A stretch of 64,000 nucleotides of DNA from Paracentrotus lividus (GCA_940671915.1 CALNVZ010000174.1:25049571-25113570); one strand, 5' to 3'. Numbered from the stretch's first letter, positions 47,337 to 57,634 are shown. A program made the numbers and translations. The notes: a model not told the origin generated them from the sequence alone.

Positions 47337-47350
47337 CTCCCCCTCTAGTT

Positions 47351-47941
47351 AGGGGTCAGGGTATCTTAATTGAAAAAAATAGTCGCCAAAAGCAGGGTGT
47401 TGTTTTGTCATGCAGCAACTTAATGCTTGCGATTGTAGTGAATTTCTTTGCAAATTGTTACCATGTATGATGTTAACAAACTTTTAGAAGCTCTTTAACT
47501 AAACCCTTGTAATGTAGCCTGAGCTGTAATCTGGACAAGTATCTATGTTATTATCATGAAAGAAATAGAATGAAGGGCTGAGGAACGTTTTCGTAAGTAT
47601 GTGGTCATTTTCACATCTACTGCCGTGAGGCGGGGGTGACCCTTTAAGAGCCCCTAAAAGAAGTTTCCCGTTTTACAAAATGTTTTACGACCTATTGCAC
47701 AATTATAGTCACTTCAATTATCTTGCATTTCAAACTTAACATAGTCCTTAGGCCTACATGTGACGGTTAATTTTTGGGACTTGGAATATTGAGATATGAA
47801 AGGACTGAGTAATACGAAAATGTTGCAAATAATGATAAAGATGGCTAGAAACTCACTAGAATCAAAGCTATAATTTAATATTAATTATACATGATTGTAT
47901 AGACGGAGAGAGAGAGAGAGAGAGAAAAATAAAATACTATA
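47351..47941. other. Non-coding stretch
   Basis: AT-rich, with a (GA)n run at 47907-47925. No ORF or element ends seen. Confidence 0.45.
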
Positions 47942-48102
47942 CATGGGCCGCGGAGCCTGGGGGGGGGGGGTTAGCCCCCACTTCTTTTCAGCAAACGTGT
48001 ACAAAAACGTAAAATGGCCATATTATTTTTAGCCTATTCAGCCCCCCTCCGCCCTAATATCGCCTCGACCCTTCCACTTTCAAAAACGCTCCGCGGCCCC
48101 TG
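47942..48102. mobile_element. G-tract MITE, 161 bp
   Basis: Ends CATGGGCCGCGGAGCC and AACGCTCCGCGGCCCCTG with a G12 tract near the left end. Related to 37958-38140; both contain CAGC(C/A)AACGTGTACAAAAA. No target duplication identified. The 148-codon ORF 48014-48460 starts inside it and is probably spurious. Confidence 0.65.
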
Positions 48103-48525
48103 CCATAAACATTTTTTTTTGCAACGGATAGGTGCAGATTCAATATCTAGACGCCCCCATCATGAATATATAATCATGAATATGCATGCCAAAACAAAAG
48201 AGAAATTTACTCTTGCCACGTGCGCCCATCGTGCCATCATTGTAAGAACACGCACATTGCATGCACAACGGTTGCACAGAGCCTGCACCTTCTCCGTACG
48301 ATTTTTCTTGCAAGTGACGTCATCAATTTTGAAAAGAAATTGCAAGACGAACGTACGTGCAGGTACAAACGACGTACTTAGCAGGCACGATGGAGGTACC
48401 TGCCCTGCAACCAATATTAAACCCGTAGGAATCGCAGAAATTGGCCTGCGTGCGACGTAGGCTACAGGGCACGTACGTGCCCCGCAGCCTACGGCGAGTT
48501 GTGACCGCCGCATTAATGAAATGAG
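48103..48525. other. CpG-rich unassigned sequence
   Basis: Repeated ACGTACGTGC, GTGCGAC and CCTGC words and ORFs on both strands. The style matches 23476-24279 and 41861-42350. I see no domain. Confidence 0.35.
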
Positions 48526-49131
48526 TTTGAACGAAAGGATAATGCACATGATACATGTATATACACATTGTGTACACTAATACATACATGTATAGCAAAA
48601 TCCTGCAAAACTGCAAAATGGTCACTTTCGGTCAAACTAGCCTGTATGACCAGGGCTGTCCAAATGTTTAAGGAAAATGGTATGGAATTATTGTTCAAGA
48701 CCCAAGGAAGTTTTTTAAAGTGGTTTTGAGGTGGGGAAAACCATCACTTGGATGACTCTGATGGTCATTTTGGTCTCATTTTGGCCCCCAAAACGATAAA
48801 AATTTCCTTTTTTGGCCAAAATTGACCAAAATGACCCCTTTAATGACCCATAGAGTCAATAAAACTACTTTTTCTAGAATCAGCGCACATTTTTACATCA
48901 GATAGGTTTTTAAAATCCCATTTATCGGCAAAAATTATAGAAATAAAATACCCTTTACCACAAGTGACCAAAATGGTCATTTTTGGACAAAAATTGGCCG
49001 AAATGGCCGAAGCGTCATGGATACGCACAGTAAGACTCACATTTTTGGAATCAGCGCCAAATTTTACCCTAGATAGGACCTTCAAACCTTCCCCAGCAAA
49101 AATTCTGATTAAAGGCCTTTGGCTCCTAGGG
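48526..49131. repeat. Interspersed repeat, uninterrupted copy
   Basis: Reverse-oriented paralogue of 35404-35779 plus 37721-37953. At 48754-48770 it has GACTCTGATGGTCATTT, the empty target of the 35780-37720 element. ORFs 48840-49085 (-) and 35450-35695 (+) are nearly the same peptide, so part of the repeat keeps an open frame of about 80 codons (MKVLSRVKFGADSKNVSLTV...). Function unknown. Confidence 0.8.
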
Positions 49132-49240
49132 TATACCCTATTAAGAATTTCTCTCGTGAATTATATGTCACCTAGGCCTACTCTCTCGGTGACGTATAAT
49201 TCAATTGAGACATTCCAAAACTATGGCTGCACATTATTAC

Positions 49241-50201
49241 TAGGGATGTCCACTTCAAAGAGTTTTTTTTGCTAGGCTTATTGGATAGAGCATTTTAAAA
49301 GAAAGATTTTGGTAGTTGAATTATCACAATTGGATGTTCCATTTCAAAGATATGACCCAAAGAGTGTCTCAGATTACCAATGAGCTGCTAGAACACTTTT
49401 ACAAGTTTCAGACAAAGCCAGAAAATGCAATAAAAGCTCAAGTTTATGGTCCTTTTGTCTTTGATTTATTCAACCAAATCATACCAAACATTTTCTATGT
49501 GTGTATCAACATGAAATGAGATTATAGTAACATAATTGAGGCGTATGAGTAGATTATACAAAAAGTTATGGCAGTACAAAACTGATGGTTTGACAGGTAT
49601 GTTACCGTATGTGATCCAATATGACCACCGTGGAAAAATACTCCATAGGGCATGTTTCAATAGGAACACCCTAGACAATAGGCTATTTCATGGTGGTGTG
49701 GCTCAGAGCTGAGTGTTGGAGAGGGTAGAGTAATTTTAAAACTTAAATGGCCAGTGGTAAACGTTGTTCTTTGTTTTTCACCCCAATACATTTTTTGTTC
49801 AAAAATAGTTACATTTTATAGATATCCACTTTTCCTTATCTGAATCTATTCCAATCATGAGAAATTCCAGTCATAACACACGTCACACACAAGCATCACT
49901 TTGAACACGCTGTAGTTGTTTTCATATCAATTTTTTCAACAGGAAAAGTTGATCACCTGCTGAGGTATTTTCTAAGGAAGAAACTGACCAATTTGGAATA
50001 AAAATGATTGATATTTACCACTGTCCAAATGACAATTTCGAAAGCTGTTTTTTAATGAAAATTTTGCTATTCCTCTGCCTGTGTATTATTGAGTAGGCAG
50101 TGCATGGGTTATTGTTTGCATTGTAAATGCATGGGTGACTACATCCATACAGTGAAGTGGAAACCGTTCTAGTGGCTTTTTGCTGTTGTGTGGCCATCCC
50201 T
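49241..50201. mobile_element. hAT-like element, 961 bp, 8 bp target duplication
   Basis: Termini TAGGGATGTCCAC and GTGGCCATCCCT with perfect ATTATTAC on each side (49233-49240, 50202-50209). TAGGGATG/CATCCCTA-type ends and an 8 bp duplication are typical of Ac/hAT elements. Internal ORFs (49316-49519, 50015-50197) show no transposase motif, so it is non-autonomous. Confidence 0.75.
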
Positions 50202-50257
50202 ATTATTACGATATATTCAACTCCAGAGCATGCACTATGTATAATATTTTATCAATA

Positions 50258-50912
50258 CAGTGCGTCCCAGAAAGAACTATACACTTTTGAAATGGCTACC
50301 AAATAAGAAATATCTTGGGGGGAAAGATTCATAATGACTTGTAGAGAAAGCTCATATCCTCAACTATCACTTGACACCAAAAAGTTCGAAAATGATGCAT
50401 GCTTCAATGAGCAATGCCCACTTTTGTGAAGGACACAAAAACGATGCTGCACAGGAATTCGCTATGCATTTACCACCTGCGTATGGACGACCATGACGAA
50501 CATAAAGCAATAATGGCGTGAATCGGCAAGCAAAGACAAAACAAAGCAAAAGACAAATAAAAAATATTAATAATATGAAAACAGAAAGGTTTTCTATTAT
50601 ATTTTTGCAAAATATTGATGTTTACTTCTGACTTTTGGTTTATTTTGTCTTTGTTAGCCGATTCACGCCATTATTGCTTTATGTCCCTCTTTGCCATCCA
50701 TAGACAGGTCATAGCGAATTCCTGTGCAGCCTCGTTTTTGTGTCCTTCACAAAAGTGGGCATTGCTCATTGAAGCATGCATCATTTTCGAACTTTTTGGG
50801 GTCAAGTGATAGTTGAGGATATGAGCTTTCTCTACATATGAATCTTCCCCCCCCCCCCAAGAACCATATTTATTATTTTGTAGCAATTTTAAAAGTGTTC
50901 TGGGACACACTG
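50258..50912. mobile_element. CAGTGCGTCCCA foldback, 655 bp, TA target
   Basis: Palindromic copy of the 3336-4001 family with TA at 50256-50257 and 50913-50914. Both arms carry AGGAATTCGCTATG and GCTCATATCCTCAAC-type blocks. ORFs 50367-50549 and 50615-50809 share a C-terminal peptide because they read the two arms. Confidence 0.85.
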
Positions 50913-51078
50913 TATAATCCGGGGCATATGGGAAAATGATACATTTTATACACAGGAGTTCCAATCTTGGAGCAGTTATTTGAGAAATAATTATCAAATT
51001 AAATAAATAATTATATTATAATATGTGTGACTAATTCAATATCTGATCAATAAGAAAATGAAAAATGAACAAAGAATA

Positions 51079-51241
51079 GAGCGATTTCACGTGACGTCAC
51101 AAGCAGCCACGTTGGTGGGCAAAACAATAAGGTACCAGTGCACCAGACCGTAAAAAAAAATGATTTATTACGGTTTGATGGATATGTTTCTATTGTTTAG
51201 CCCACCAACGTGGATGAATGATGACGTCACTGGGCACGCTC
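51079..51241. mobile_element. 163 bp MITE next to the EGF exon, TA target
   Basis: Inverted ends GAGCGATTTCACGTGACGTC and complement-like GACGTCACTGGGCACGCTC, plus CCACGTTGGTGGGC on both arms. TA at 51077-51078 and 51242-51243. It stops 12 bp short of the EGF exon, inside the downstream intron. Confidence 0.75.
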
Positions 51242-51253
51242 TATAGTATTTAC

Positions 51254-51346
51254 ATTCGCAGTTGGGCGTACTGTAACCAAACGGGCAATCACACCCTGAT
51301 ACATAGCCTTGGTGAGTAATATATGTTCCTCCATTCTGACACGGAT
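51254..51346 (-). CDS. EGF-like domain exon, phase 1-1
   Basis: A 93 bp minus-strand exon after acceptor ATGTAG and before donor GTAAAT. With the last base of the preceding exon it reads DPCQNGGTYITHQGYVSGCD then CPFGYSTPNCE. C-x-NGGT, C-x-C-x-x-GY and the final CE are hallmark EGF features, and phase 1-1 is the usual EGF exon class. It has four Cys: the position after NGGT, normally the third Cys, is Tyr, and the first Cys would come from ISC at the end of exon 52651-52791. Extracellular. A 92-codon ORF (51446-51168) reads through both splice sites, so flanking residues there are intronic. Confidence 0.75.
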
Positions 51347-51509
51347 CTACATTATTATCACAACAAGGTAGAAAAGTAAAGAAAAGTTTGGAATGAAATA
51401 TTTTTTTATGAAAAATAAATACATTTAAACATAAGTAATAATTCACGCTCCCTCACTCCTCGCATCTTTCTGGCTGACACACAAGGGCTTCCTTTACAAT
51501 CATCTTTAA

Positions 51510-52090
51510 AGGGGACCAATACCCAAGGAAATAATAATTTTTATAAGAAAGAGCACAATAGGAGGAGCAATTTAAAAAAAGTTTCATCAAAATCGGTTAT
51601 AAAATAAGAAAGTTATGGAAGTTTGAAAAGTCTCGTTTTACCTTCTATGGGGATCCTCAAACTGGCAACATCAGCTTCAAAATGGCCGATTTTATGGACA
51701 ATTCTCCATTTGTTTTGTACACAAATTTTCAGATTTTCCCCATTTTTTTTCAAAATATGTCTTATTTACTTCTGAGCTCAAAATATGTCATGGAAAAATA
51801 TATTTCACACAACATATGTTGAGCTCAGAATGATGTAAGTCATATTTTGAAAGAAAATGGGGAAAATCTGAAAATTTGTGTACAAAACCAATGGAGAATT
51901 GTCCATAAAATCGGCCATTTTGAAGCCAATGTTGCCAATTTGAGGATCCCCATAGAAGGTAAAACGAGACTTTTCAAACTTCCATAACTCTCTTATTTTA
52001 TAACCGATTTTGATGAAACTTTTTTTAAATTGCTCCTCTCATTATGCTCTTTCCTATAAAAGTGATTATTTCCTTGGGTATTGGTTTCCT
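51510..52090. mobile_element. piggyBac-like foldback MITE, TTAA target
   Basis: Palindromic over 581 bp around 51800. Ends AGGGGACCAATACCCAAGGA and near-complement, with TTAA at 51506-51509 and 52091-52094. The TTAA duplication is the signature of piggyBac-type insertion (family knowledge). It sits in the intron upstream of the EGF exon. Confidence 0.7.
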
Positions 52091-52259
52091 TTAAAAGTAG
52101 CTCGGTCTAGCAAGTCCGAGATCCCATCGAAAATAACGCTCCAAATTGTGGGGCATCCTATGGTCAAGATATGGGCTTCGTTTGCAAGTCATGTTAATGT
52201 CTGGCCAACAAAACTACATCATACCCCACTAAATTCCAACATTTACTATAAATATTGAC

Positions 52260-52614
52260 CAGTGGCGGATACAGTATTTCATTACAGGGGGGGGGTCCAA
52301 AATTGGAATTTCAGGTTTTGGTACACCATTTTTTAATTTTTTTTTTCGTTACACCGGGCGATCCATAAGGTACACTCAAAATTTTCACGTCACGCTGCGC
52401 GAGAAATAAGCGGGGGGGGGGGGTGTTAATTGTTAGCCTTCGGCCACCAAAGAGGTCATCATATCAGTCAAGGTTAGAGTAAGGTAAGGTTAAGGGGTCA
52501 ATCGGCCCGCTCGTCCATTTTCCTTCGTTTTTTTTTTGTTGTTCTTGTTTGTTTGTTGGTTTTTTTTGGCCTGGGCGGCGGCCGGGCCCACTGGGCCCCC
52601 TGGATCCGCGCCTG
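52260..52614. mobile_element. CAGTGGCGGATACAG-type element, ~355 bp
   Basis: Left end CAGTGGCGGATACAG, right end CTGGATCCGCGCCTG, an imperfect TIR. Interior with G11 tract and a segment (52367-52465) shared with 10782-10890. No matching target duplication, so the two ends may come from different family members. Confidence 0.5.
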
Positions 52615-52650
52615 ATACCCGATCCCCTTCCAAGATAATATCGTTTTTAC

Positions 52651-52791
52651 CTCGTAAAGAGCAAGATATAGCCGAATTCAAGGTAAACCCGCTGAAATAG
52701 TTCTTGAAACTCATCAAAGAGAATATTTTTCCGGATACATGTATTTGTTCGAGCTCAGGTGGGCATATTATTATCACATCTCCGCCAGCAT
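52651..52791 (-). CDS. Exon encoding an unrecognised secreted domain
   Basis: A 141 bp minus-strand exon, phase 1 at both ends, between acceptor TTCTACCTTAG and donor GTAAAA. It reads AGGDVIIICPPELEQIHVSG then KIFSLMSFKNYFSGFTLNSA and ISCSLR. It has two Cys and a strand-like hydrophobic pattern; I know no family for it. Its last base G joins the EGF exon to give GAT (Asp), the canonical residue before PCQNGG, which supports direct splicing. Signal peptide cleavage is expected just before GGDV. Confidence 0.55.
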
Positions 52792-53086
52792 CTAAGGTAG
52801 AAATTATATTGAATAATTATTTATTATAAGCCATATTAAGAAGATCAATACTCGTTAACATGGCTCTGGGTCTCAGTGTAGCAAATGTAGACGAAAGAAA
52901 AGACAAGATGCTTATGGACGTTGCTTGAAAACTATTTTATTCATGGTTAAAAAGTGCTTTCAAGCTACGTCAGATCACTAAGAAGATTTGCCGAAAGCTT
53001 GAAATAAAGAGGATTGTCTTCGACTTTGATTTCCCCCTAAACTTTGACTATGGGTAAAATCATGTAAAAAGGATTGTTTTACTTAC
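52792..53086 (-). other. Intron between signal-peptide exon and domain exon
   Basis: Bounded by GTAAGT (53086-53081) and CTTAG (to 52792) on the minus strand, 295 bp. AT-rich, no element recognised. Confidence 0.5.
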
Positions 53087-53160
53087 AACAGAAACATAGG
53101 TGAAAAAGTGCGCCAACCATTTTTATTTGAAAGATCATGTTTACCAAGAGATCCGGACCT
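53087..53160 (-). CDS. Signal-peptide exon of a secreted protein gene
   Basis: Minus-strand exon with strong acceptor AATTTCTTTCATTAG before 53160 and donor GTAAGT after 53087, phase 1. From ATG at 53138 it reads MIFQIKMVGALFHLCFC, and the next exon adds YAGGDV. This has a basic n-region, hydrophobic core and small residues (YAG) for cleavage, a good signal peptide of about 19-20 residues. A second in-frame ATG is at 53120. The frame is also open back to the acceptor and into an ATG in the upstream exon, so the exact start is not settled. Confidence 0.5.
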
Positions 53161-54998
53161 CTAATGAAAGAAATTAATTAACAGCCTCGCAGCAGAAAAT
53201 GCTCATTTGTTAATTAGGTACACTCTCTGCTACTCCCTGCTTCATGTAATTTGAGAGAAAACATAACTCATATAAATGTTTTTAATCCAAGAAATTAGAC
53301 ACACGTGAAACACTTGAAGATAACTGACAAGATCTGAGCAGTATCACTGATACAAATTATTATATAGCTGTGTTCAAATTCGTCAATACTGATTGCAAGA
53401 CCAATCGAAGTAATAAACTTCCATCATCTCATATTCTTTGGTTAATCGTATTGCCCATTTCGATTGGTGTCGACATTGGTTTTATGATAGAAAAGCAACA
53501 CGGTGGTGACCCCTTTTCCTTTAGTTTCCTTTTTATTAATTAAAAAAGAATACAATTACATTACCTTGAAATGTCACGTCGAAGGCCAGTTATTTGCTGT
53601 TTACTTCACTTAGCAGATTTCTTATTTATTGTTCGTAAAAAAAACATTCTTTTGTTTTGAACATTTTAAATGAAGTTTATGAAATTGCAATTAAAAGCAT
53701 CAAACAGAAATAACAGCATGCATAGGCCTTTAACACACATGACACACGTACCTGTTTTATTTCAGTTGGAAAGCACAACAATAGCATGCAGCTGTACCAA
53801 AAGCCTATTTTAAGAAATGCCCAAGGCACGTAAACATAATGATACACATAAAAAAGAGGAGCACAAAGAATGCCTTGGATTGAAACAGATAATAGATAAT
53901 CAGTAAGAGGGAAAAGGAAACTGTAACATAAAAAAATAATTAATTGGAACGACGGGAATCAGGCGCGGATCCAGGATTTTCCAGAGGGGGCCAGCCCCAA
54001 ATCCATGCCAAATTTCAGAAAATTTGGTCCCATGGGGAGGGGGTGGATTTGCCCCATCTCCTTGTCGTGAGGTAACCAATATAGCCCTGCCAATTTAAGG
54101 TTAAGATTATTTTTCATGAAATGAAGAAATTTCCCTATAAATATATATATTTTAATTGAAATTTCATGAGCAATTCAAATATGGTGAAAAATTAAGGGTC
54201 ATTGGAAAGGGGGACTTAAATAGGGGCTCTGAATTAAAAATTTGGGGCCCTTCAAAAATAATTTAAAAATCTCCACAGAGGATGTTACTAATTCTTCTGC
54301 TTTATTATGAATGCCATTTTTGACATCCTCAGGAGATTTCCTGTCAGAAAATATATACTCTTATAGGGAGATGTTTAATATTTTTTACGTTATGACACTT
54401 ATATCCTGAAAGGGGCAAGATTTCTAGATTTTTCCATAGGTGGCGTAACACAAAAAAGGCCGACTTGGGGGGGGGGGCGAGTTCCCAACGCACGGCAATG
54501 TTATTTAGTTTTTAAAGCATACTAATAACTTTCGGAGACAATGCAACCATTTTATAGGTATTTAAGGGGTCAACTGAATGAAAATAACTAAAATCCTTTA
54601 AATATGCTAAGTGTTATAATAATTTTGGCCACAACTGTATATTTATAATTGGCTTCCATATAATATCAATATGATAACAATTGGTTATATGATATTACAT
54701 AATTGAAGATATAAGTTGAAATTATAAGGTTGGGCTACAGCATAAATAAAGCTTGCTGGGCTCGCAGCCCTAAACTGTATAGATAATCATATTTTAGGTA
54801 TATACAATAACAAATACATAGGAGCTCGACTTGCGTATTTGGAGAGAAGAATAATTTGCACAGTGCCATAGAAAGAGAGAGATAGAGTGACTAGCCAACT
54901 TTGTAAACAGTAGGTACCAACAGGCCACATTTTCTTTTGTACTGCTTTGTTAGACAAGAACATTTCAAAAGAGACATATTACCTTCTGAAGAAGTATA
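53161..54998. other. Probable first intron with repeat remnants
   Basis: If the 55436 exon is real this is intronic. At 53960 CAGGCGCGGATCCAGG begins a G-rich segment (to about 54480) that resembles one end of the CAGTGGCGGATAC family; the other end was not found. No ORF of interest. Confidence 0.4.
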
Positions 54999-55380
54999 CA
55001 CTGCGTTCGAAAGAAAGTAAACCCAACTTTGAGAGCCTCGTTTTATAATTGAATAGCTTGTGTGACCTTGATATTTATTTCATAACAAAAAGTATATTCT
55101 GTTCAATGATACTAAACTTATACCTGTGTTTTGTCGGATGACTGAGCACTCGGGCTTTAAAAAAGGCGTAAAAATTTCCTTTAATTTGGCCACAAGCAGC
55201 CCTTGCATTTGAAAAGTCCAAATAATTATTTGTCCCTTATGCATGGACTCAGGAAGGCTGACCACAAACAAAGGATGAATGATCAGAAAGCCAGAATTGC
55301 TTCTGACAATTATTCTTTGTACAAGATGTTTTTGTTAAAGTTTATAAAAACTTGAATGCTCACCCATCCATGACATCAAA
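54999..55380. mobile_element. Half of a foldback element (left arm only)
   Basis: Starts CACTGCGTTCGAAAGAAAGT after TA and follows the left arm of 55588-56115 for about 380 bp, with the same AACCCAACTTTGAGAGCCTC and CTTATGCATGGACTCAGGAA blocks. Right arm is missing. Confidence 0.65.
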
Positions 55381-55435
55381 CTATGACTAAAGTCCGACAG
55401 CGTTCTGGAACAGGCGTGCCGCATCCTGTTCTTAC

Positions 55436-55463
55436 CTGCAGCCTGGATGCTTCATTCTCATAA
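55436..55463 (-). other. Possible 5' exon of the secreted-protein gene
   Basis: On the minus strand, AGGCTGCAG is followed by donor GTAAGA (55435-55430). A TATATA box lies at 55493-55488, about 30 bp before the predicted start. It contains ATG at 55461 in frame with the next exon, giving MRMKHPGC then RGPDLLVN before MIFQ. It may be 5' UTR or a longer N-terminus. Start position is estimated from the TATA box. Confidence 0.3.
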
Positions 55464-55487
55464 TACAAAATAATATGCAGCCAGCTG

Positions 55488-55493
55488 TATATA
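55488..55493 (-). promoter_or_regulatory. Candidate TATA box
   Basis: CCTATATACAG on the minus strand in a non-repeat island between two foldback elements, spaced suitably for the possible 5' exon at 55463-55436. Short motif; weak on its own. Confidence 0.3.
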
Positions 55494-55587
55494 GGGGCTG
55501 CGTCCGGGTTGCATGTTCTAAGTGAATTCCTGTAGCCTTCTAAATTGCAACCTGGCTTCTCTCTAGAGAAATGGTATTTTATCTATA

Positions 55588-56115
55588 CCGTGCGTCCCAG
55601 AAAATAGTATACCCAACTTTCAGAGCCTCAAATTAAATTTTTGTCGCTTATGTGACCTTGATAATTATTTCATGATGAAGAGTTACTCATATTCTATTCA
55701 ATGATACCAAATGTAAACCTATGCTGTGATTGACGACTGCGCACTTGCTCTTGATAAAACAAGCGTCAAATTTGAAATACCAAGTTTGGGTAAAAGCAAC
55801 CCTTGCATTACAATATGGACCAAGCAATCATTTGTCCCTTATGAATGGACTTAGGAAGGCTGACCTCAAACAATAAATGAATGATCAGAAAGCCAGGTTG
55901 CTTCTGGAAAAAAAAACTTTGAACAATGTGTTTTCGACCAAAGTTTTTAAAAACTCGAGTGCTCAGTCATCCATGACAGTCTAGGTATAATTCTGGTATC
56001 ACTGGATAGAATATAAGTGACTCTTTGTCATGATACACAAATTAATGACACATAAGTTACACAATTTTAATATGAGGCTCTCAAAGTTGGGTTTACTTTT
56101 ATTTGGGACGCACTG
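55588..56115. mobile_element. Foldback element of the CGTGCGTCCCAG type, 528 bp
   Basis: Palindromic, ends CCGTGCGTCCCAG and TTGGGACGCACTG. TA precedes it (55586-55587) but TC follows, so the right target base has changed. Outer sequence resembles the CAGTGCGTCCCA family, while the arms (AACCCAACTTTGAGAGCCTC-like) are different. Confidence 0.7.
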
Positions 56116-57164
56116 TCAAACCCAATGATTTCATATCTGCAGTAGATAGTATTTCCATTTATGTAAGCCTAAATACATCATGTATGGGCAATTAACGGCT
56201 GGTGCTATTATTTCAACTATTAAATTAGGTAAAAGAGACACACAGACAGTATATTAATCAAATATCAAGTGAGCTTAAGATGAAAATAGACGTGTTCGAA
56301 TCCAGACTATATTTTTAAAAAAAATTTAAAAAAAACACGTTAATTGGCGATTTACTAATCTACATTTGGCACACTCGAGACATTATGGGGTAAAGAAATA
56401 GCCTACTGCAGTAGGAATAATTTTTTTTAAATTTTGTGCGAGCTTTATTAAGTTGTAACAATTCCCATTATGGATTCAGTCACGATTACAACATCTGTTA
56501 CATGGCTCCAAACTTTGCAATAGCTGCAACGCCCTCTCATGGACCTTCGCACTGGTCGACAGGTATAGTCAGGTAGCTAGCTGGCTTTTGATCAAACGGA
56601 CGAGGTACCGGCAGCTGAGTATTGGAAAACATGAGAAAGAACCCCCCATTTACCAAACTAAACGTCTGCCGTTGCATCTCTGCTGCATAAGGTCCCTACA
56701 GGCGGGGGCGTCCAAAAGAATGTCCATTTTACAAAAAAAAAAAATCTGTTTTGAATAAAAATAGCAGAATTCATTTTCTAAACACACTAAATTTGTTGTC
56801 AAAATAAAGAGTATTAAATATTGTCTTAACGCTTGCGCTATTTTGAAAATCAGACGAATTTTTTTTTTTTTCCTTTTTTCAATAATTTTTAATAAATAGT
56901 TGTATAAAACATTGATGTTTGTAAGCTTTCTTAAAACTACCTACGTGCATGTGAATGATGCTGTAAAAAAGAAGGGTGTAACATCTTATATTCCGATAAA
57001 GAATCATGATTCCCTAAAATGAGGAATGCAATATAGACAAAAATCAACAATTTGCCCCGTGACGGAGAAGAACCCTATATACCAGCACGTGTATTATGAA
57101 AAGCTGATTTGTATGTGATGGCTGTGAGCAGGCAAACAAAAACAGCTAAAATGCGGCACATGAT
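56116..57164. other. Non-coding stretch
   Basis: Mostly AT-rich with poly-A and poly-T runs (56309-56335, 56852-56875). No gene or element pair recognised. Confidence 0.4.
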
Positions 57165-57505
57165 GGACAAATTTTCTGTGCATAGTCTCATGCATATTCA
57201 ATGAGCAAGTTGATGATGTCACAGCTTCAATTCTTCTTTTGTATTTTATTGTGTAAAATCCTATTTATTTGATTTTTTTTTCATACACTGCATAGTAAAA
57301 TCTGTCCTTCATAATTATTGAAATATGTAAAAGCAATGGTGATCTTAAACATTCCACAAGGAATTGTTCCTGTTTTTATGTTCTTGGAGCAGGAAATTTG
57401 AATTATTGTTATTTCATATAATAAAATACAAAATAATTAGTGGAGCTGTGACATCACCAGCTTGCTCATTGAATATGCATGAGACTATGCACAAAATTGT
57501 TTTAT
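57165..57505. repeat. Inverted repeat with ~80 bp arms
   Basis: TGCATAGTCTCATGCATATT and TCAATGAGCAAG on the left (57179-57212) are inverted at 57459-57492, with GTGACATCA-type sequence on both inner flanks. A related single arm is at 59965-60005. Likely an unclassified foldback. Confidence 0.65.
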
Positions 57506-57634
57506 TGAAAAAATGCAAACTTAAAAAAAAAAAAATCATAACTTTTTTTTTTGTCCAATTTTAATGAAATTTTCAGTGTAGTACTTGTTATTTCCTGGAG
57601 TCCTCCTTTAATACTAATAATGGTGGACACTATA

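Larger units (their letters stand above)
43711..47342. mobile_element. 3.63 kb hAT-like element with inverted 16 bp subterminal arrays
   Basis: The left end GGGGTCTTCCCACGAG and right end CTCGTGGACCCTCCCC match the two ends of the 450 bp elements at 11367 and 15154. The flanks CCCTAGTT (43703-43710) and CTCTAGTT (47343-47350) are a 7/8 match, i.e. an 8 bp duplication with one change. About 430 bp of CCCACGAGTCCTACGT repeats fill the left end and about 280 bp of the complement the right. Between them are GGGCGCCAAAT repeats, microsatellites and a possible exon (46251-46352). No transposase is recognisable. An 8 bp duplication with subterminal repeats fits hAT (inference). Confidence 0.75.

Noticed and set aside
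48014..48460. 148-codon plus-strand ORF and the overlapping 129-codon minus ORF
   Set aside because: Starts inside a G-tract MITE and runs through CpG-rich repetitive sequence. No domain, both strands open.
51447..51505. DDCKGSPC-like peptide on the minus strand just upstream of the EGF exon
   Set aside because: Looks like an EGF N-terminus, but it runs into a TTAA foldback, has no matching phase 1 donor, and splicing 52651 directly to 51346 already gives DPCQNGG.
52010..52258. 82-codon plus-strand ORF
   Set aside because: Starts in the right arm of the TTAA foldback and shows no domain. Overlaps an intron of the minus-strand gene.
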